Assembly: GCA_000310025.1 (NCBI GenBank)
Contig: FN648484.1
Coordinates: 98,812 to 162,811 of the forward strand
Direction: 5' to 3'
Length of the DNA stretch: 64,000 nt
Origin: Ectocarpus siliculosus
Lineage: Eukaryota > Sar > Phaeophyceae > Ectocarpales > Ectocarpaceae
Part shown: piece by piece, positions 34,952 through 49,600 of the stretch
Numbering within the stretch: the stretch's first letter is position 1
How the letters are laid out: every line of letters starts with the position of its first letter
The notes under the pieces: generated by a model
The model's input: only the letters and a program-made list of their open reading frames with translations
The model's database searches: none
Told to the model about the DNA's origin: nothing
Translations under genes and position numbers: made by a program

Positions 34952-37607
34952 CATGTTGGAGGCATCGACTGGGATGCAGAAGAGAGAGCAAGAGGGAAAG
35001 GCTCGATGACAGACCTGGCCTATTTTCTGCCTCTACTGTAAATTTAGGCAATATTTTTTGCAGGGGTCTTCCTCTTTCGTGGTGTGGCCACTGCGCCTCA
35101 ACATGCATGATGCCCAATGGTGTCAGTGAGTGTTGATTTGCGAGGTTCGGTCGTAGAAGGTGGTGTTGGTGTTCTCAGTTGTTTTTCGGAGTATGAGTGT
35201 GATAGAGTAAAAAGCGCAATAGATTTTTTTGTGTTATGGCCGTACTGGGCGGCGCAGCAGTGTTTTGCGAAAGCCATATCTCATATTGCATACCGTTGGC
35301 AGTGCAGAGTTACCCAATCCTACACGATAGGGTGCGATTGACCTCAAGTATCGAAGCATCTTCTCCAGTCTGGGGACCGTGGATGTTGCCCTTACGATGT
35401 AGTGCTGTACGCTTTTTATGCCCATACGTAAGGCAAGGTCTCAAGTTCATGTAGTTGATATTTACAGCCCCTGGTTGGATTGGGAAACCTTACAAGTGCA
35501 GTATGCAAATCGTTACTTTGGTGGGGGAGGGTCGATACAATCCAGCCCTTTTTGTGCTTCAAGGGCGACATGTCCTATCCCGAAGCGGGTTTTAGTCTTG
35601 CGGTATGAACCGTGTTCGAGAGTGAGAGGTCATAGGTAAATGCAATAAACTTATCCATCGAGCGACAGCGATGATCCATGCTGCCAGTGGCAGCAGCCCG
35701 GACCATGTTACGGTGTTACGGTGCGCGACTCAAAATCATCATGACCAGCCAGCATGTTTGGTTGTGGTTTCGTGTGGGGGCTCAGATGAAACGCCACCCC
35801 CTCGCAGGCTGACAGACCCACCCAACTCTTACCATTTTTTACAGTAGTGAATTTTGTTTCTTCTGCGGAAAGCTAGGCATGGGGTAGGCACGGATAGCCG
35901 GCGATGAGAAGAAGAATGCGCCCTGCAAACCGCCGGCGAGAAGAAAAGGTCGGCACAAAAACGAGAAACAGGCATACGCGCTCCTCGGAATACAAATATT
36001 GAGCGATTAGACTAATTTATTGAATCAATAGGGTGTTTGCGAAATGGTCTCCCATTTCAGTCTTGGAAGTTTGAAGGAATTCCGGCCCAAGATTGAATTT
36101 TGGTTTCAAAAATAGCTTGCGAAGACCGGAGCGCAATATTTCAGTCTTGAACATGCGGAAATTTCCTAGAACGTTGCGTTCAATACGACGGAGCCCCTTT
36201 GCCGACGGCGGCAGACAGATGGTTGAGCCGACTCGGAACACCAAACATATTTATTTCCGAGCTTCCCCTTTCACCCCCAACAAGGCTACTACTACTCCAC
36301 TATCACTGCACCCTCACCCACCCCCAGTCATGTACTGATGGAGCAACGTACTAATTCATGAGCAGGCGGTTGGCCCAGTTCAGTTACCGGGAGTGCATGG
36401 GAAGCGTAGCGCCGCAAAAAGCGGAGGCATGCATGTATGTGTGTACGTACCCCTTCAGCACGCGAACAAGTTGTGATACATATCGCAGTCAGTGGTCGAC
36501 GGAGTCGATCGTTTCCTGTCAAACAAATCACCACAGCACGGTCCACAGGACGCACGCGCTGCAGCTCCTCACGCCCCCACGCCGCTTGAAGCATCCCCAT
36601 CTCCATCACCTCCGCCTCCACCACCTGTGCCGCACTCCTGAGATCTATGCCGCCCGCCTCACCGCCTCACCCTCCTCACGCCGCGGCTTGATGTGTCACT
36701 TATTATGAGCATGCATGCATGTAGAGCGGCATGCTTCTGTCCACGCATGAACATTTAAGATGAAGCAAAAGTTGCACCATGTCGGCAGCATGCAATGCGC
36801 ATCGGGTGTGCGGTGCAGCGACGTTTGTCTGACCGTCTGTGGTCTGGCGGCACTGCTGCTGTTTGTAGTTGGTTCGCCATGCATGGTGTCGTCTACGGCG
36901 GCCAAGGTGTGTGTGTTTGGGCAGCTCCACGGACGGGATGGTGCGGCGGTGTCGGGAGGACGTCGGGAGTATCTCGGGGTGTGTAGGCCAATCAAAAATT
37001 GTTCCTTCAAAGACCAAAATGAGCAAGACTGAATTCAAGCTTTCCTGCGGTCTTTGGGGGCAATTCCATAAAGCAAAAGATTGAATTCCTAAAGATCCAT
37101 CGGTCTTCGGCGCTCGGGAGGATCAAAAAGACCAAGATGAAACTGAAATTTCAACTTCGCAAACACCGTAATACCACATCCAACTGCTGTGTGTGGTGGA
37201 AGTTCATATGAAGACGTTCTTAGGAAGTCTACTGGGGCTTGCACAACAAAGAAACAGTGCGAACAATAGACGGATGCCGATCAAGAAGATTGAGCAGCAA
37301 CCGTAGTAAAATCTAGACTGTTCATCAGTATCAGTAGATTGCCATGTTGCAGCTAAAAGGCTGGTGTCCTCATCCGTTACATGTGGTTCGCCAACAAGGC
37401 ATGTTGCGGTTCATTTTACGTTTCGGCGGGATCCGGCCTTTCTTGTTATTCCCCCGCCTTTCTTAATATCACAATCACACATGGCCCTGCTGCTGCACTG
37501 CTTTGCCTACGGCTTTCCACAACGGTGAGGTTGCGCAGCAACACAGTTAGAGAGCTCTTGTCAATGAAGCTGTTGGCTGCTGAATCGCTCACGTGCATAC
37601 AGCTGGG
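34952..37607. other. Intergenic region between thioredoxin and kinesin
   Basis: The first kilobase shows no gene. The remainder is dominated by the terminal-inverted-repeat element at 36031-37168. The 440 bases after it lead to the kinesin start and may hold its promoter. Confidence 0.4.
36031..37168. mobile_element. Non-autonomous TIR element with TA target-site duplication
   Basis: The ends are 13-base inverted repeats, gggtgtttgcgaa at 36031 and ttcgcaaacaccg ending at 37168. Both are flanked by TA (36029-36030 and 37169-37170), as for Tc1/mariner-type insertion. About 150 bases inside each end share further inverted motifs (tttcag…cttgg, gaagacc, gaattc). No transposase is recognised. 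Length 1138 bases. Confidence 0.65.
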
Positions 37608-40600
37608 ATGGAAAACTCTGCTTTCCGTTCGGCAGCACCGACTCACTCAGTGCTGGATCGCAGGAGCGGCGAATTTGCTAAAAATCGCCTGCTGAACCTC
37701 GCCTTCGAGGACGGCAGCCCGGACCACCTCCGAGAAGATAACACCGAAGAGCCAAAGAGTGTCCCCGCCGATGTCTTCAAGCAAGGGTACGCTCGTTTTA
37801 CCTTTGTTCTATCTCTGATTGCACCCACCACAGAGCTTCGTGATGTCTACCCTGCAAGCGGAAGTAGGGTTGCGGTTCCCGGACCTACCTGTCGCCTATA
37901 TCCGTCGCCTCACAGCACTATAGCAATACTGTGGCCACCAAAGCTCAATTTGACTTCGCTTTGCTGCTTCTTGTTGAAGGGTGCAAGAGCACGCAATTAT
38001 GCTGGGCATGCTTCTCCCAGAAGACGAGAACTTCCTGTGGATCGCGGAGGAATCTCTTCTGGCACCGCTCCCTGAAGGTTGGTCAGATCGACGTTGTTAC
38101 TTGTACACCCACGCCACTGCAAGGCTAGGTCAGTAGACCACTGTACCGTTTTACACAGCAGTCCTACAAGTGGGTGTTAACGTGACACGGTACCTTCGTG
38201 CTTTCGTTTACGAAGTGTTTGTGTACAAGCTGCTAATACAAGACACAATCTACAGCATTCCTGTACTGCGGGGAAGTGTACCTTCAGCACTGCAACGAAA
38301 GCTCACTTGGAAATCTGTGACTTGCACGTCTCCCGCAACCTGTGGAGTCACCGATGGAAAACATGGAGTCCTTTATGTACATAGGTCGTTTGTTCTAGCT
38401 TGTTTCACGGTTGTTTTTTCGTGTGATCGTGTGATGGAAGGGTCTAGTCGCTCGTGTATTGACAGGCCAGGTTTGTATTCGGGGGGTGTCGCTGCAACGC
38501 TGTGTAGGTACCCCGCTGGGATAGAGTCTGTTTTGACTCACACGCCTTTAAGAAGTATGGTAGTATACAGCAATAGCTGGTTGTCACAAAAATCAATCTT
38601 TACACCATTTGGAATCAAACGCGATGCATCTCATGCACGCACATTCCCAATTCATCTCCCCGATTCCTCGAAAAGGTTGGCTCCAGCTTAAGGACGAACA
38701 GTCTGGTCATCCCTACTACTACAATCAGGTAAACATAGCGGCACTCTGGTCAGATAAGTGTGGAGTAGTTCTGGGTGCCACACGGGCTGATCTGTGAGGG
38801 GCATGACCAAAGCGTGTAAAAAAATGTAGTCTGAACACCGCTGTATACGTTGTTTTCTTGGCCTAGTTCCACTTCGTTTTATTGAGTTTTGCTGGGCTAG
38901 TACCAGATGACTTAGCTGCGGGTGTTGTCGTTTTCCTTCGTTCACACGAAACTACGCTAATTAGTAGTGAACGTGCTATCCTGCTATGCCGTGAGTACCC
39001 AAATATGAGCTTTGTTTTGTCTCCGGGACCAGATGCACCCAATGCCCTCCCGTTCTTGCTTGCAGGCATCTGGTGACAGTAGCTGGGAGCACCCACGAGA
39101 CAGCTTCTACAAGGAAATATACAGACAGAAGAAGGCGAGGCAGCAAGAGGATGCATTCACTCGCACATCTCGGCTCTAGAAAATCTCGTGTCGAGAGCAT
39201 GAACCGCGAGCGGTACCATTCTAGAAGATGACATTCTTGCATCATTCAGCTTGGAGGTCCTCTGGTTCGAGTAGATTCCATCACAATAGGAGTCCTGGTT
39301 GTGCTGCTGCATGTTTTGAACGTGAGATCGGTGTTGCAGCGCAGCTACGCGTCGGTCTAGAAGCAGCAGAAGACCAACTAGGCCCCTTTTTGCAATTTGA
39401 TGGGCTGATCTCGGCACCCATGCAACCATCATGGCGATTATCTCGCCTTGCTTGAACCCAGGCTGCAACCGATGAGTTGGTGGAAGTGTCGTCTCTTATG
39501 CCTCCAGAGCCGCCATCTCCTTTTCGGGCGCGTGCGCCCATACTTCCCGCTCGTGCCAACAGCAAGAAAAGGGCCGACGAGAAGATCGTGAGGTAGGTCT
39601 GTTGTGAATCTGACCAAGTGTTTGAGTTCGATGCATACGTACGTTCACAACTTCATGGCGGGCACCCTCGCCCAGGTGTTCCGGTGAGGCGTGCCGTAGA
39701 TGGGCATGATGTGTGCCACCTCAAGTCGAAAAGACTTTACATATTGCTGTAGTCTGTGGTTCTTAGGTGCTGCAACAGAGGTAACATCGTACACGTACAG
39801 TTCGTGCCCTATTGGACTAGCCTTTGCAATATGCCCTAGTGACACAGAATGCTCATCCCCTGAAAATGTTTACTCTCAGCATTGCTCTGACTGATTGCCG
39901 TCCGTCCTGAATGTGTCCACGTGGCGGAATCATCGCCAAGGTACGGCAAAGGGGTTGAGGAACCACCAAGCGATGGCGATAGCGCTTGCGGGGAGGACAC
40001 TCCGCCCGATGTCACGTAAGCGCCACTGAAGTTGTGCACCGCATTTTCGTATGGTCACGAATAGTACAGTGGAATTCCTTAGGCCATTCGGGGGGGCGGA
40101 CAGATCCTTTTCAAGACAATGAGTGTTTCTACAGTACCCATTTACTCGCCTGCAACTCCAAGTTACAGTAGATCCCGATGCACATGTACTTAGCACAGAA
40201 AGCTTTGGTGGTTCAACCAATGTTGGTGGTTTGCCGTCACTAGGGACAGGAGAGATACAAGCTCTGAGGAGGTGATTCGTCTCCGAAGACAGCTAAAGAA
40301 GACCAAGGAGTCAAGGCGGGCCATGGTGGAGCAGCACGATGAAGCGATCAATCAGTTGGAACGGGCCAAAGAGGTGCGTGTCGGCGCGATGAAACAAAAG
40401 TCGGGGTGTAGATGTTCAAGGAATGTAGAATGCGGTGAGTCGTGTCACCCTGATTGTGCAGTTACCAGCGAAATGTCGGTTGGGTCTCCTGTATACTAAC
40501 AGCGTCTATGCTAACGAAGCGCGCGTGTCCTCAATAGGCGAGACTCCACGTAGAGTCTCATGAAAGAGTATATTCGAAGTTGGGACTCTGTTCGATGAAC

Positions 40601-43600
40601 TCCTTGAACGACAGGAGTTGGAAGAGAAGATTGAAGCGGCGGCAGACGAACTGAGGCAAGAAAGGAGACGATTCAACACAGCCACTCTAGAGCGAGAGAG
40701 AGTTGAAAAGTTATCCGCCAAGCTCAAGGAATCGACGCGGCAGCTTGAAGCCAGGCTGGAAAAAGAAAAGCATATTTCGGGTAGGCACTCTTCCGGATGA
40801 ACGAAACAAGTATGCGGTGTGTGAGGATGTTAGTTCAAGGGGGGCAGATGTATCACAAGCAAAGAAGGTGTACTCTCATAGTGCGCCTGGTGAACCAACT
40901 GAAAACGAGTGTTTCTGTTTTGACAATCTAAGAAGCTTGGCAAAGCCATCTAGCTTGGGTCTGTTACAGTTACAAACGCAGCAAGTGTCACGCGTTTTAT
41001 ACATTTCTTCCTCTGACAGACTGCCAATGTCCCGTCTTCGATCGTTTACTTGATGTAGGCGAGCGAGCGTCCACCATGGATGATCTTCGAGCTGAAATGG
41101 AGACGTGTGAACGCCAGCTAAGCGAGGCCAACGCTCAAGCGGTATGTGAACATCACCTACTATTTGATACCTGTTGTTGCTGCTGCATAATACCACTCCC
41201 AAGGTTATTCGGGGCTGGATTCCGATACAGTTCAAGTACATAAAAACGATAAACCTTATTATGTTCCATGCAGTACCTGGTGGTTTTGCCGATCATTTCA
41301 GAAACAGTCTCTCAGACGTGAACCTCTCTCTGTGGTTTGCGGATTCGGCACGTTGTAGGACGCAGGGTTTGTAAAGCAGGAGCAGGGCTTTCAGCGAAGG
41401 CTCGCGGAGGCTAGAGAGCAATCAAATAGAAGGTAAGGGGAGGACGACTCTCATGTGCAACAGGTGCGAATAACGAGAGGTCCACGTTCGGTGAAACATG
41501 CTGATAAGGTGCCGCATGTTTTCTTGGAACTTTCGTTTTTAGTGCAACCAATGGGATTTCAAACGATTTGAGTGGGACCTCCAAAAGCAAGCTGAGGGAT
41601 TCGAAAGAGCCTGTCGTGAAGGTCAGGATTGCGCCTGTGAACCAAGGTACTATCTTCCACGACCGATTTACTTTATTCCACAAAAGTCGTGAAATACCAA
41701 CAGCACTACGTGGCGAAACCCACAGCAATGGTTGCGGACATCAGAAGCTCTTTACTGGGTTGTTTTTTTGTTAGAGCGGAATCGTTCCCGAACTCGTACT
41801 TCCATTCCTCTTCAAGTTTTTCTTGCAAAACGTACCCATTGGCAGTCAGGTTTCTTGCTCGTGCTGCGACGATTATATGCATACCTATGCAATAGTTGTG
41901 TGCAAATCCACTAAGGATGTCTACAACTGTGACCGGCAAGGTAGATTCTCGGGACAACCTCCGAATCACACGCACACTTAACCGAAAAATTGCCATCGTG
42001 GGTAGTTAAAACGCAGGAAAGTGAAATGGCGTCTCGGTATCTTGCTGCCTGTTTACAGGGAATGAGGAAAGGGCGGCCCTTCTCGCGTGAAAATTGAAGG
42101 CACGCATCATAAAAGGGATTATTCTGTGTGACCCCATACCGCAGGGTAATGTTTTTAGACTCGCGAGCAACGGGTTGTAAAAGCGGAAACACGATTCGGT
42201 AGTAACCTGGTGAACGCGAAGGGTTTTCTGAATGTCCCAGATTGTTCCGCCTCGCCCCTGTCTGCGCTCTTTTTAAGTTCTACCATGACTTTATCTAGGT
42301 TCTTAGTGAGGCTGTCCCCGCTACTTACGCTTGTTGCCGCAGGATTGAGGAAATGAAGCGGAAAGTTGAAGAAGATCGCCGAGCTCTTAGCGCAGAGAGC
42401 GAGCAGATGCGTGCTAAGATGGACTTCCAGGTACACCCTTCCTGTCTTCTCTCAGTTATCGGGCTATTGCTTCGCAAGTCTCTCAATCTCATGGACACTC
42501 GTGCTTGATATTGACACCCTCACCACCGTGTTTTCCACTGTTTCCTGCGCAGAGTTTCTAATTCGAGGAATTTGTTCGACTCATGGGCTGAGGTGTAGAG
42601 CAAGTAGGGTCATGGTATTTAGTCGCTCAAGCCCCTGTCACGTCAGGGTTCTAATTGTAAATTCGAATTGACTCATTAGAGTACACATTCTATCACGGCT
42701 TCGTGTCAGCTCGGGTGTGTCATACATATCGCCTAGGGTCTTGCCATTATACAGTGCATGGGTCGCACTGCTATTTATCAGGTGGACGAGCGGGTACGAG
42801 AAGCCTTGGAGGAACACAACACACGCGAGCAAACACTGATCCAAGATATCGATGCACTACGGTGAGTCGGACCAGTGGTGTGTATTGGCTGCTACGGGTA
42901 TTCTTAACACGTGCCTGTTGCATTCTTCTCGTTCGTCTGGATGATACGACAAGGCGCCTCGGTTTGTTTCGAGTCCCATCTTTTTCTCAACACCCTGACA
43001 CAGGCTCGCATTGAGAGAATGCAAGCTGGAGCTAGCGAAGACCAAGAAAGAGGCAAGCGCTGCTGCCGCAGCGAACAGCACCAAGTGAGTATTAGATGCT
43101 GTTTCGGGGAGACCTAACATTTGTGCAGGTTTAATATGAGTGGCGGTACGGGTTCCTGGTTACCTTTGCTGGTTAGAGTAAGGAAGACGTGAGCGGTAAG
43201 TAGCCTAGCTCTCTACGGTATTCTGGAACCAAGAGCAGGGACGCCGGAAGTTGGGAAGAGCCTCACGCGATGGGAAACATTTAAGCGGCGAAAGAAAGAG
43301 ACTACCGGTCATGCCGACCACTGCTCGCCAATAGCGTTGCTACCAGAATCACCGGGGTACGTATTTGCCTGCGACGACTCCACTCTGCGGAAGAACCATT
43401 GGGGGGTAGCTCCCTTGGTGGGAGTTCAGGCTGATCGCTGCAGAGATGATGCATTGGTCCCATGGTAGTGTACGAATGAAGCGACAACGAGTATAACAAC
43501 AACAATGTTGGCACCTCCGCAATCGTCCTGCCGTATTGCTTGTGTGCTTGTTTTTTTTTCGTTTTGTGCTTCGTTTTCCTTCCTGGTGCGTGGTGTGACG

Positions 43601-46600
43601 CGTTCCTCGAAGGCTGGCCGAGGCGGTTCATGCCTCAAAGGCTGTGGAACAGGATATCCTGTGTCGAAAGGACCTCGAGAAGGAGGTTGAAAGGCTTAAG
43701 GGCGACCTCAAACAGGTGCAAATGATGTGTATCAGGATATCATGTTTCGTATTTTGGCAAAAAGTACAGTCCTTGAGGGAATCTACAGAAAATAGCGTGC
43801 GGACGGGTAGTAATGACGCTTTGTACGTACCGCGTGTTCAGCTGGTGCTTCCACATAGCTTGATGCTGGAACCATGTAGTATTTTTCACGACATACATTC
43901 ATACCTGCACGGCCGATAATCCTACCCAAAGTTGCACTTGTGTACAGGGCAAAGGGCTTTTTCTGCTTTCGCCACCTCGGAAACGCAGAACTGTCAAGCG
44001 CTCGTTAGTCGTGGACAAACACTGACTTGCAGTTGATATTTCTCTACCCCATTTCCGGTACGTCTCATCCTGGAAAGGCTGACATCCGCTTGGATTCTCT
44101 GTCTGCCGACTTGGCCCAAAAGAATAAGATGGTGGACAAGATCGCGGAACTGCAAAGAACGACGGGAGAGGTAAGGTGTAATTGGAGCCAGAATTTGCTC
44201 AATTTTAGCCTACACGAATACATTGCCGAGTGATGGTGCGCAGTATTTCTGCACGGTCCTTGTGCGTACATACCCAGCAAAGCTGGGTGTGATGAACACG
44301 AACCTACCTGATACTCTGGGCGCAGACGAGACTGCAAAACCGTGTTAATCCGTGACCGGTCCGGCTGATCATTAGGCCCAAGAGGGGCTCCGTGCGGCAA
44401 ACGATCGCTTCAACGAGGAGGTCATGCGCATGAACGCAGACGTAGCCAACGCGGAGGACGCGTTGGAGAAGAGCTCCAGAGAGTGCAGGTGAAACATGAG
44501 CTGCCGCTGCCCGTTTAAATAGTTCGATGTGACAGATCAAAGCACAAGTAGGGCACGGTGCGGTACGCACCTGGCCATCAAGAGCTCCCTCCTACCATGA
44601 AGTACTGGGGTGCTGAACGCCATTGTATGATCCGAAAGCAAGACCGAGCACTGTACGCTACAAACACATCCCCAAGGAACGCCAGCGCCAGAGATAGAGA
44701 AACTCCCATATGGACAGGACTAAAGCCCGTGTTGCTTTTGTACAGCTGGACGTCGTCACTCGTTCAAAAAACAATCATTGGAGCTATTAATAGCTACGCA
44801 CCCATATATATTACTTCTAAGAAAACATACTTAACCTTACCTTCCCTTCCGCGCACAGGAGGTTAGAGGCTGCTGTGGATGATGCCATTGCCGACAAGGA
44901 GCAGGCTCAGGCATTAGTCGAGGCAGAAAGAACGGAGGTAGGTCAGCCCACCATTTGGCTCGCATGATTTCGTGCGTGTTTCCATGTGTGTCTTGTGTTC
45001 GTCTTCACGTTTGTCAACCGTCGCTAGTATGTTCTACCACCCTACGGCCTTGCCCCTCTGACTGAAGAGCCCCGATTCGGGGTCACACAGAACCATTCCT
45101 GTGCAACCACCTAGACCGTCCGAGCGATAGATGAGGATGGTATGAGTTTGCTGTGAGAGGTGTAGTGCAACTGCAACGGGGCTTTCAGTCCGCGGGAAAG
45201 GGAGGCATCGCCGTTACCGTATCATTGGACAGGTCGGGCGCTCCATTCTTTTCAAAGTTGTGCGTGATCGGACTTTGTTGCTCTTGACTGTTCCGCTGAT
45301 CTACCCAAGGCCTGCTTGGCACGCCCTTGGCTTTCTGGGGCACTGTCGGTGTTTCGTGCTGTTGGACGGATGTACGTGTGTTAACCGCAAGTGTCCTTAA
45401 TGAATGCAAGGGTTTTGCAGAGGGGGAACTACCCCCGTTCCAGGCACTGCGTACACACCAACCTTTGGTTTTTGCTGGTGCTTCTCCCTCAGGTAAAGCG
45501 GCTATCTTTGGCGGCCGTGAGCACAGAGACGGCGCTCACAGAAGCTAAATCCAAGGTCGAGGGGTTAGCAAGGCAGCTGAAGAATGTTCAGCAACGTGTG
45601 GAGGCCTCAGAGGGCCTGGAGAGAGACCTTAAACGCCTTGGGCAGGAGGCGGAGGAAATGCATCAGAAGTCTCATCGAGTTCTAGACGAAAAAAAGGTAA
45701 GAGATATTTGTTGGAATGGTAGCCGTTTGCTTGGTTCGCAGCCAAAATGATGGTTCGACGAGGTTCCGTTTCATTGACAACGGTAAAGAACGCCTATTAA
45801 TTTCAAGATTCCCTGCGCGGATGCCGAGCTTTAGCGCCTGAGTAAAGGAGAGGGCGCCCCCCATGGTAGTTAGTAAATTGCGTGTTTCATCGTTTAGGAA
45901 TCAGGTCGTCACAGCCGGCCCTTACCGCCGTACTATGAGTCCGATTGTGGATGTAAACCAAGCTGATTTCTGATGTTGTAGCTACGCTTATATCCGGACG
46001 TGCAACGTGCAAAGCTGTGATGCGTTCGCTTTACCGAGCGATATTGCGACGCTGTCCTTCTGGTATTGCTGCAATATGCTCGTTTGTACTTATATATCAG
46101 AGAGAGATGGAAGCGTACAGGAGTCGTGTGGAGGAGGGAGAAGCTCTGTCGAGGAAACTACGAGGAAGCCTAGCAGAAGCGGAAGGTCGAGCCCTGCAAG
46201 AGAAGGTAGTGCATCGTGCATGCATGCAGTATCTTTTCATGGTTGTCTCGCGCCGCCAGGCAGTATAGAAACCGAACGGCAGCCGCTGTATCGACTATAG
46301 CACACAACCCTGCAGGAGTCTGCCTCTCTGTTGTTGTCAAGACCAAGGTCTCATTTTGTTTTTTGGGGACTGTGCCGTCTTCATTCACAGGGGGCGGCAG
46401 AGCGGCTGATGTTACGCGTGTCCTCTCTGGAAGGCCAAGTTTTGGAAGGTAAAGCTGCCCTTGCTTCTATCGAGGCTGATAGGAGCGCGATCCTCTCCGA
46501 GCTTACAGCGACCAGGGAGGCAGCTGCTCGGGCGGAAGAGTTAAAGGCAGCCATCACGGAGTCGACGTCGAGGGAAGAGGCTTTGAGAGTGGAGATGGCA

Positions 46601-49600
46601 GCAACGAGAAACGCCCTCGAGGTACGACAAAACAAAATCTCGGGTTCACACTAGTATACTGCATTGCCTCGTGACATTAGACGAAATGCTGCCCCCTCCT
46701 CCAATCTACGCCATGCTCAACCAGTATAGTAGGTAGCCTGACGCGTCATGCGTCACAAGTAGAGGGAGGTCTCCAAAGTAGCAACCAAGCTTTTGGAGAC
46801 CACAGGCCTTACTTTGTGTGTGGATTTCACAACGGTCGACGACAACATCAATCTGCGGCGACGTGGATCGACGTCTACTTGTGTTTGCATCAGTTACACG
46901 CATGTCCCAACTCTTTTGTATTTTCGTTGGTAAATATAGGAACCGTCGCTCGCAGTTTCCACCTCGTATGCCCGGTGGTCTCTCCTACTGTTGAGCTCCG
47001 ATCCGGGGCCACGCGTATAGATGCTCCGCGAGCCACACTCCATTTATTTGATGCGACAACGGTTCAGCAGTTCCATTCCGTAGTTCCTTCTCCAAAAGGT
47101 ACGAGTACTTCTAAAGTAGTGGTAGATCGATGATGCGATAGATCAATGAAGAAATCTTATGCCCAGGTTCAAACTCCAGATCGCGCCTAGTGAAGGGTAT
47201 CGAAGTTACCAACTAGACCACCGGGATAAATGGTTGCTGCGAGGCAGATATCCAGCGTTCGGTCTGTAAAGGGTCGTGGGCGGGCAATTTATCCGCGCTG
47301 TGAACATGTGTGTGATAGGCGGTAGAAGCATCGCTTGAGCGAGAGAGACATGTTTCGAGTGAGACTAGGACGGATCTGGTCAAGCGTGCTGAAGGGGCCG
47401 AAACGAGATGCGAGAGCTTACAAAGTAGCACGAAGGAGGTCACGCAGAAACTCCGAGACACGGAACAACGATTCCACAAGGTGCGATACTGTATTTAGTT
47501 TCCCTTGGTTGGCGAACACCCATGAAAAGCGATATTCGCATCGATTGCTTTGGTGCTGTTCTAGAAATTGTATGATATGCTGTCGCGATTCTGTCGCCAC
47601 AAGTAGACCTGCTCGCAGCGCTTCTTCAGACACCCGGAGTCCTTGATGTGTTGCACGTCGGTACCGCGGTGTTGGTCCCAAGAGATAGGTTCGTATTGAG
47701 TCGTACGCCGTAGGGTTTTACCATGGACTGTACAGGTGAATCTGTGCTATCGATGGCGGTATGACGGTGACCATGCTAATCACACGTGCACGGCATCCTT
47801 GAGAATGCCCTGGGAATTAAGGTTACCTGTGTAACAGGCGTGGTGTAGGTAGAGGAGCATCTGCGAGTGTGTCATACTGTATGCCAAGTTTTCATGTATT
47901 TTGTAGATAAATGGACCGTACTTTACAATACACTTCGCATCAGGAAGACGAGCTGCGGGGAGCTGTTTCTAACGATACAGTAGAGCGTAACCACAGAAAC
48001 CACACACACCCCAAGACCTTGCACTTTCGCACGTTGCAGGAGCTGGAAAAGTCCAAGGAGAGGGAAACCGAAATGTGGGCACAACTACAACAGGTGTGTG
48101 GACATTCTAGCCCTTCCGCAGTTTCAATCGGCTGAAGGAAAAACGGACGATGTGTTGCGCTTTTCTGTGGGTGTTGTTTGAGCTCCTGCTGGCACTGCTG
48201 TGACTTTTTCGCTTAACGCACCTGAGGTTTGCGATGTCTTGCAAATGGTCAAGTTCGTGTTTACAGGACCGATCTCACGGCCAGCACTGAACGAGAAAAT
48301 ATTTCCAGCCTCTTTTACCTGACACTCTGTTCAGCGGTAGTCCGCATGAGACCTGAAGTTGTGCTGCTACCCTCTCCCTAGATGCGGCACAAGTACCTTG
48401 ATGGATGAAGATCGAGGTATCGTTTTGTTGCGTTCCTCTGTGCTGAAGGTGTCCAGCAATTTCGCCGAGGCGGCAAATAGCAAGAAGGAGGGTGAGACCT
48501 CGTTCGATGCTAAACTCGGCGATCTGGAGAAACACCTTAACAAGACTGAGAAACAGCTTTTGGGGTCGCAGGTGAAATCATATAGAAGTACGTCAGCAAA
48601 ATGTGATGGTTGGAAAGGGGTTGCCAGAACGACCCGTTCGGAGACAAGCGCTCCACCACTATATTTTGATCCAGCACTATCCCCTACAATGTACACTTTG
48701 AGGCTCCCAACCCGGTGCCGAGAGGTCCACGTGCAGCTTGTCGCTTGTAACCTAAAATAAGGGTAGGATTACTGTCATTTTGTGCCAAGGAGGCCCAGGT
48801 GTGTGACACGAGCGGAGTATAGTATCCGCGATCGGCCATGTCATTGAAAACAAACCATGTACCTTTGCGACGTGCTGGTACTATTGTGCGAGGTAGTTGA
48901 CGTTCAAATACAAGTGAGCGCCTGTGCTTGGACAGCAGCTTGTATCGAATGAACGTGCTCGTATGCCAGATGGTTTAGTGCTTGTCCTCACGATGAGAGC
49001 TGTACTGCCCTCGTGGCGACGCCTAGGCGGAGTGTGTACGAATAAAGGAAGCTGCGCAGCGCGAGGTGAAAGAAAAGGAGGCGGAACTGGAAAGCCTCAG
49101 AGAACGACTTTCAAGGTGTGGAAGACGCCGCTGGTTTTGCACTGGAGCACAAAAGTGGCATTCAGCGTTGGTAGGGAAACACAATTCTGGCCACCAACCT
49201 TGTGACGTGTGACTCTTCAGAATGTGTCCTGCGCTTACACACACACTGGTGTTAGTCATTTCTATAAATTTTGCCTCCTGCAAATGCATGTCGTGTCTTG
49301 TTGGTGTGGTCAGAAAAAAGGACAAGTTCGCAGCCCAGAAATTGTCTTTGGAGCAGGAGATAAAGACGCTGACCGACAAGCTCTCGGAGGGACGGGTGGT
49401 GGAAGAGGGAATCAGGTAATAATACGTGGTGGTGGTTTCGACGGTGGATGATGTGGTGGCACCAGCGGGACTATCGGCGTTCCTGCACGTTTCTGCTGAA
49501 AGGATGTCTTCGTAGCCCAATGTTTGCGGGGGTGGTGTAATTGTGGGGTAGCATGGTCCCGGGTGCCGTACCATGGCACCCCAAACATGCACCACGTGCA

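Noticed and set aside
36760-37032. 90-codon plus-strand frame with a signal-peptide-like segment
   Set aside because: It lies wholly inside the TIR element and has no homology I can name; not called as a gene.
37806-37922. Open frame reading [14 protein letters not shown] after kinesin exon 1
   Set aside because: It needs an exon without a usable donor. Exon 37608-37786 joins 37980 directly in phase with the expected protein.
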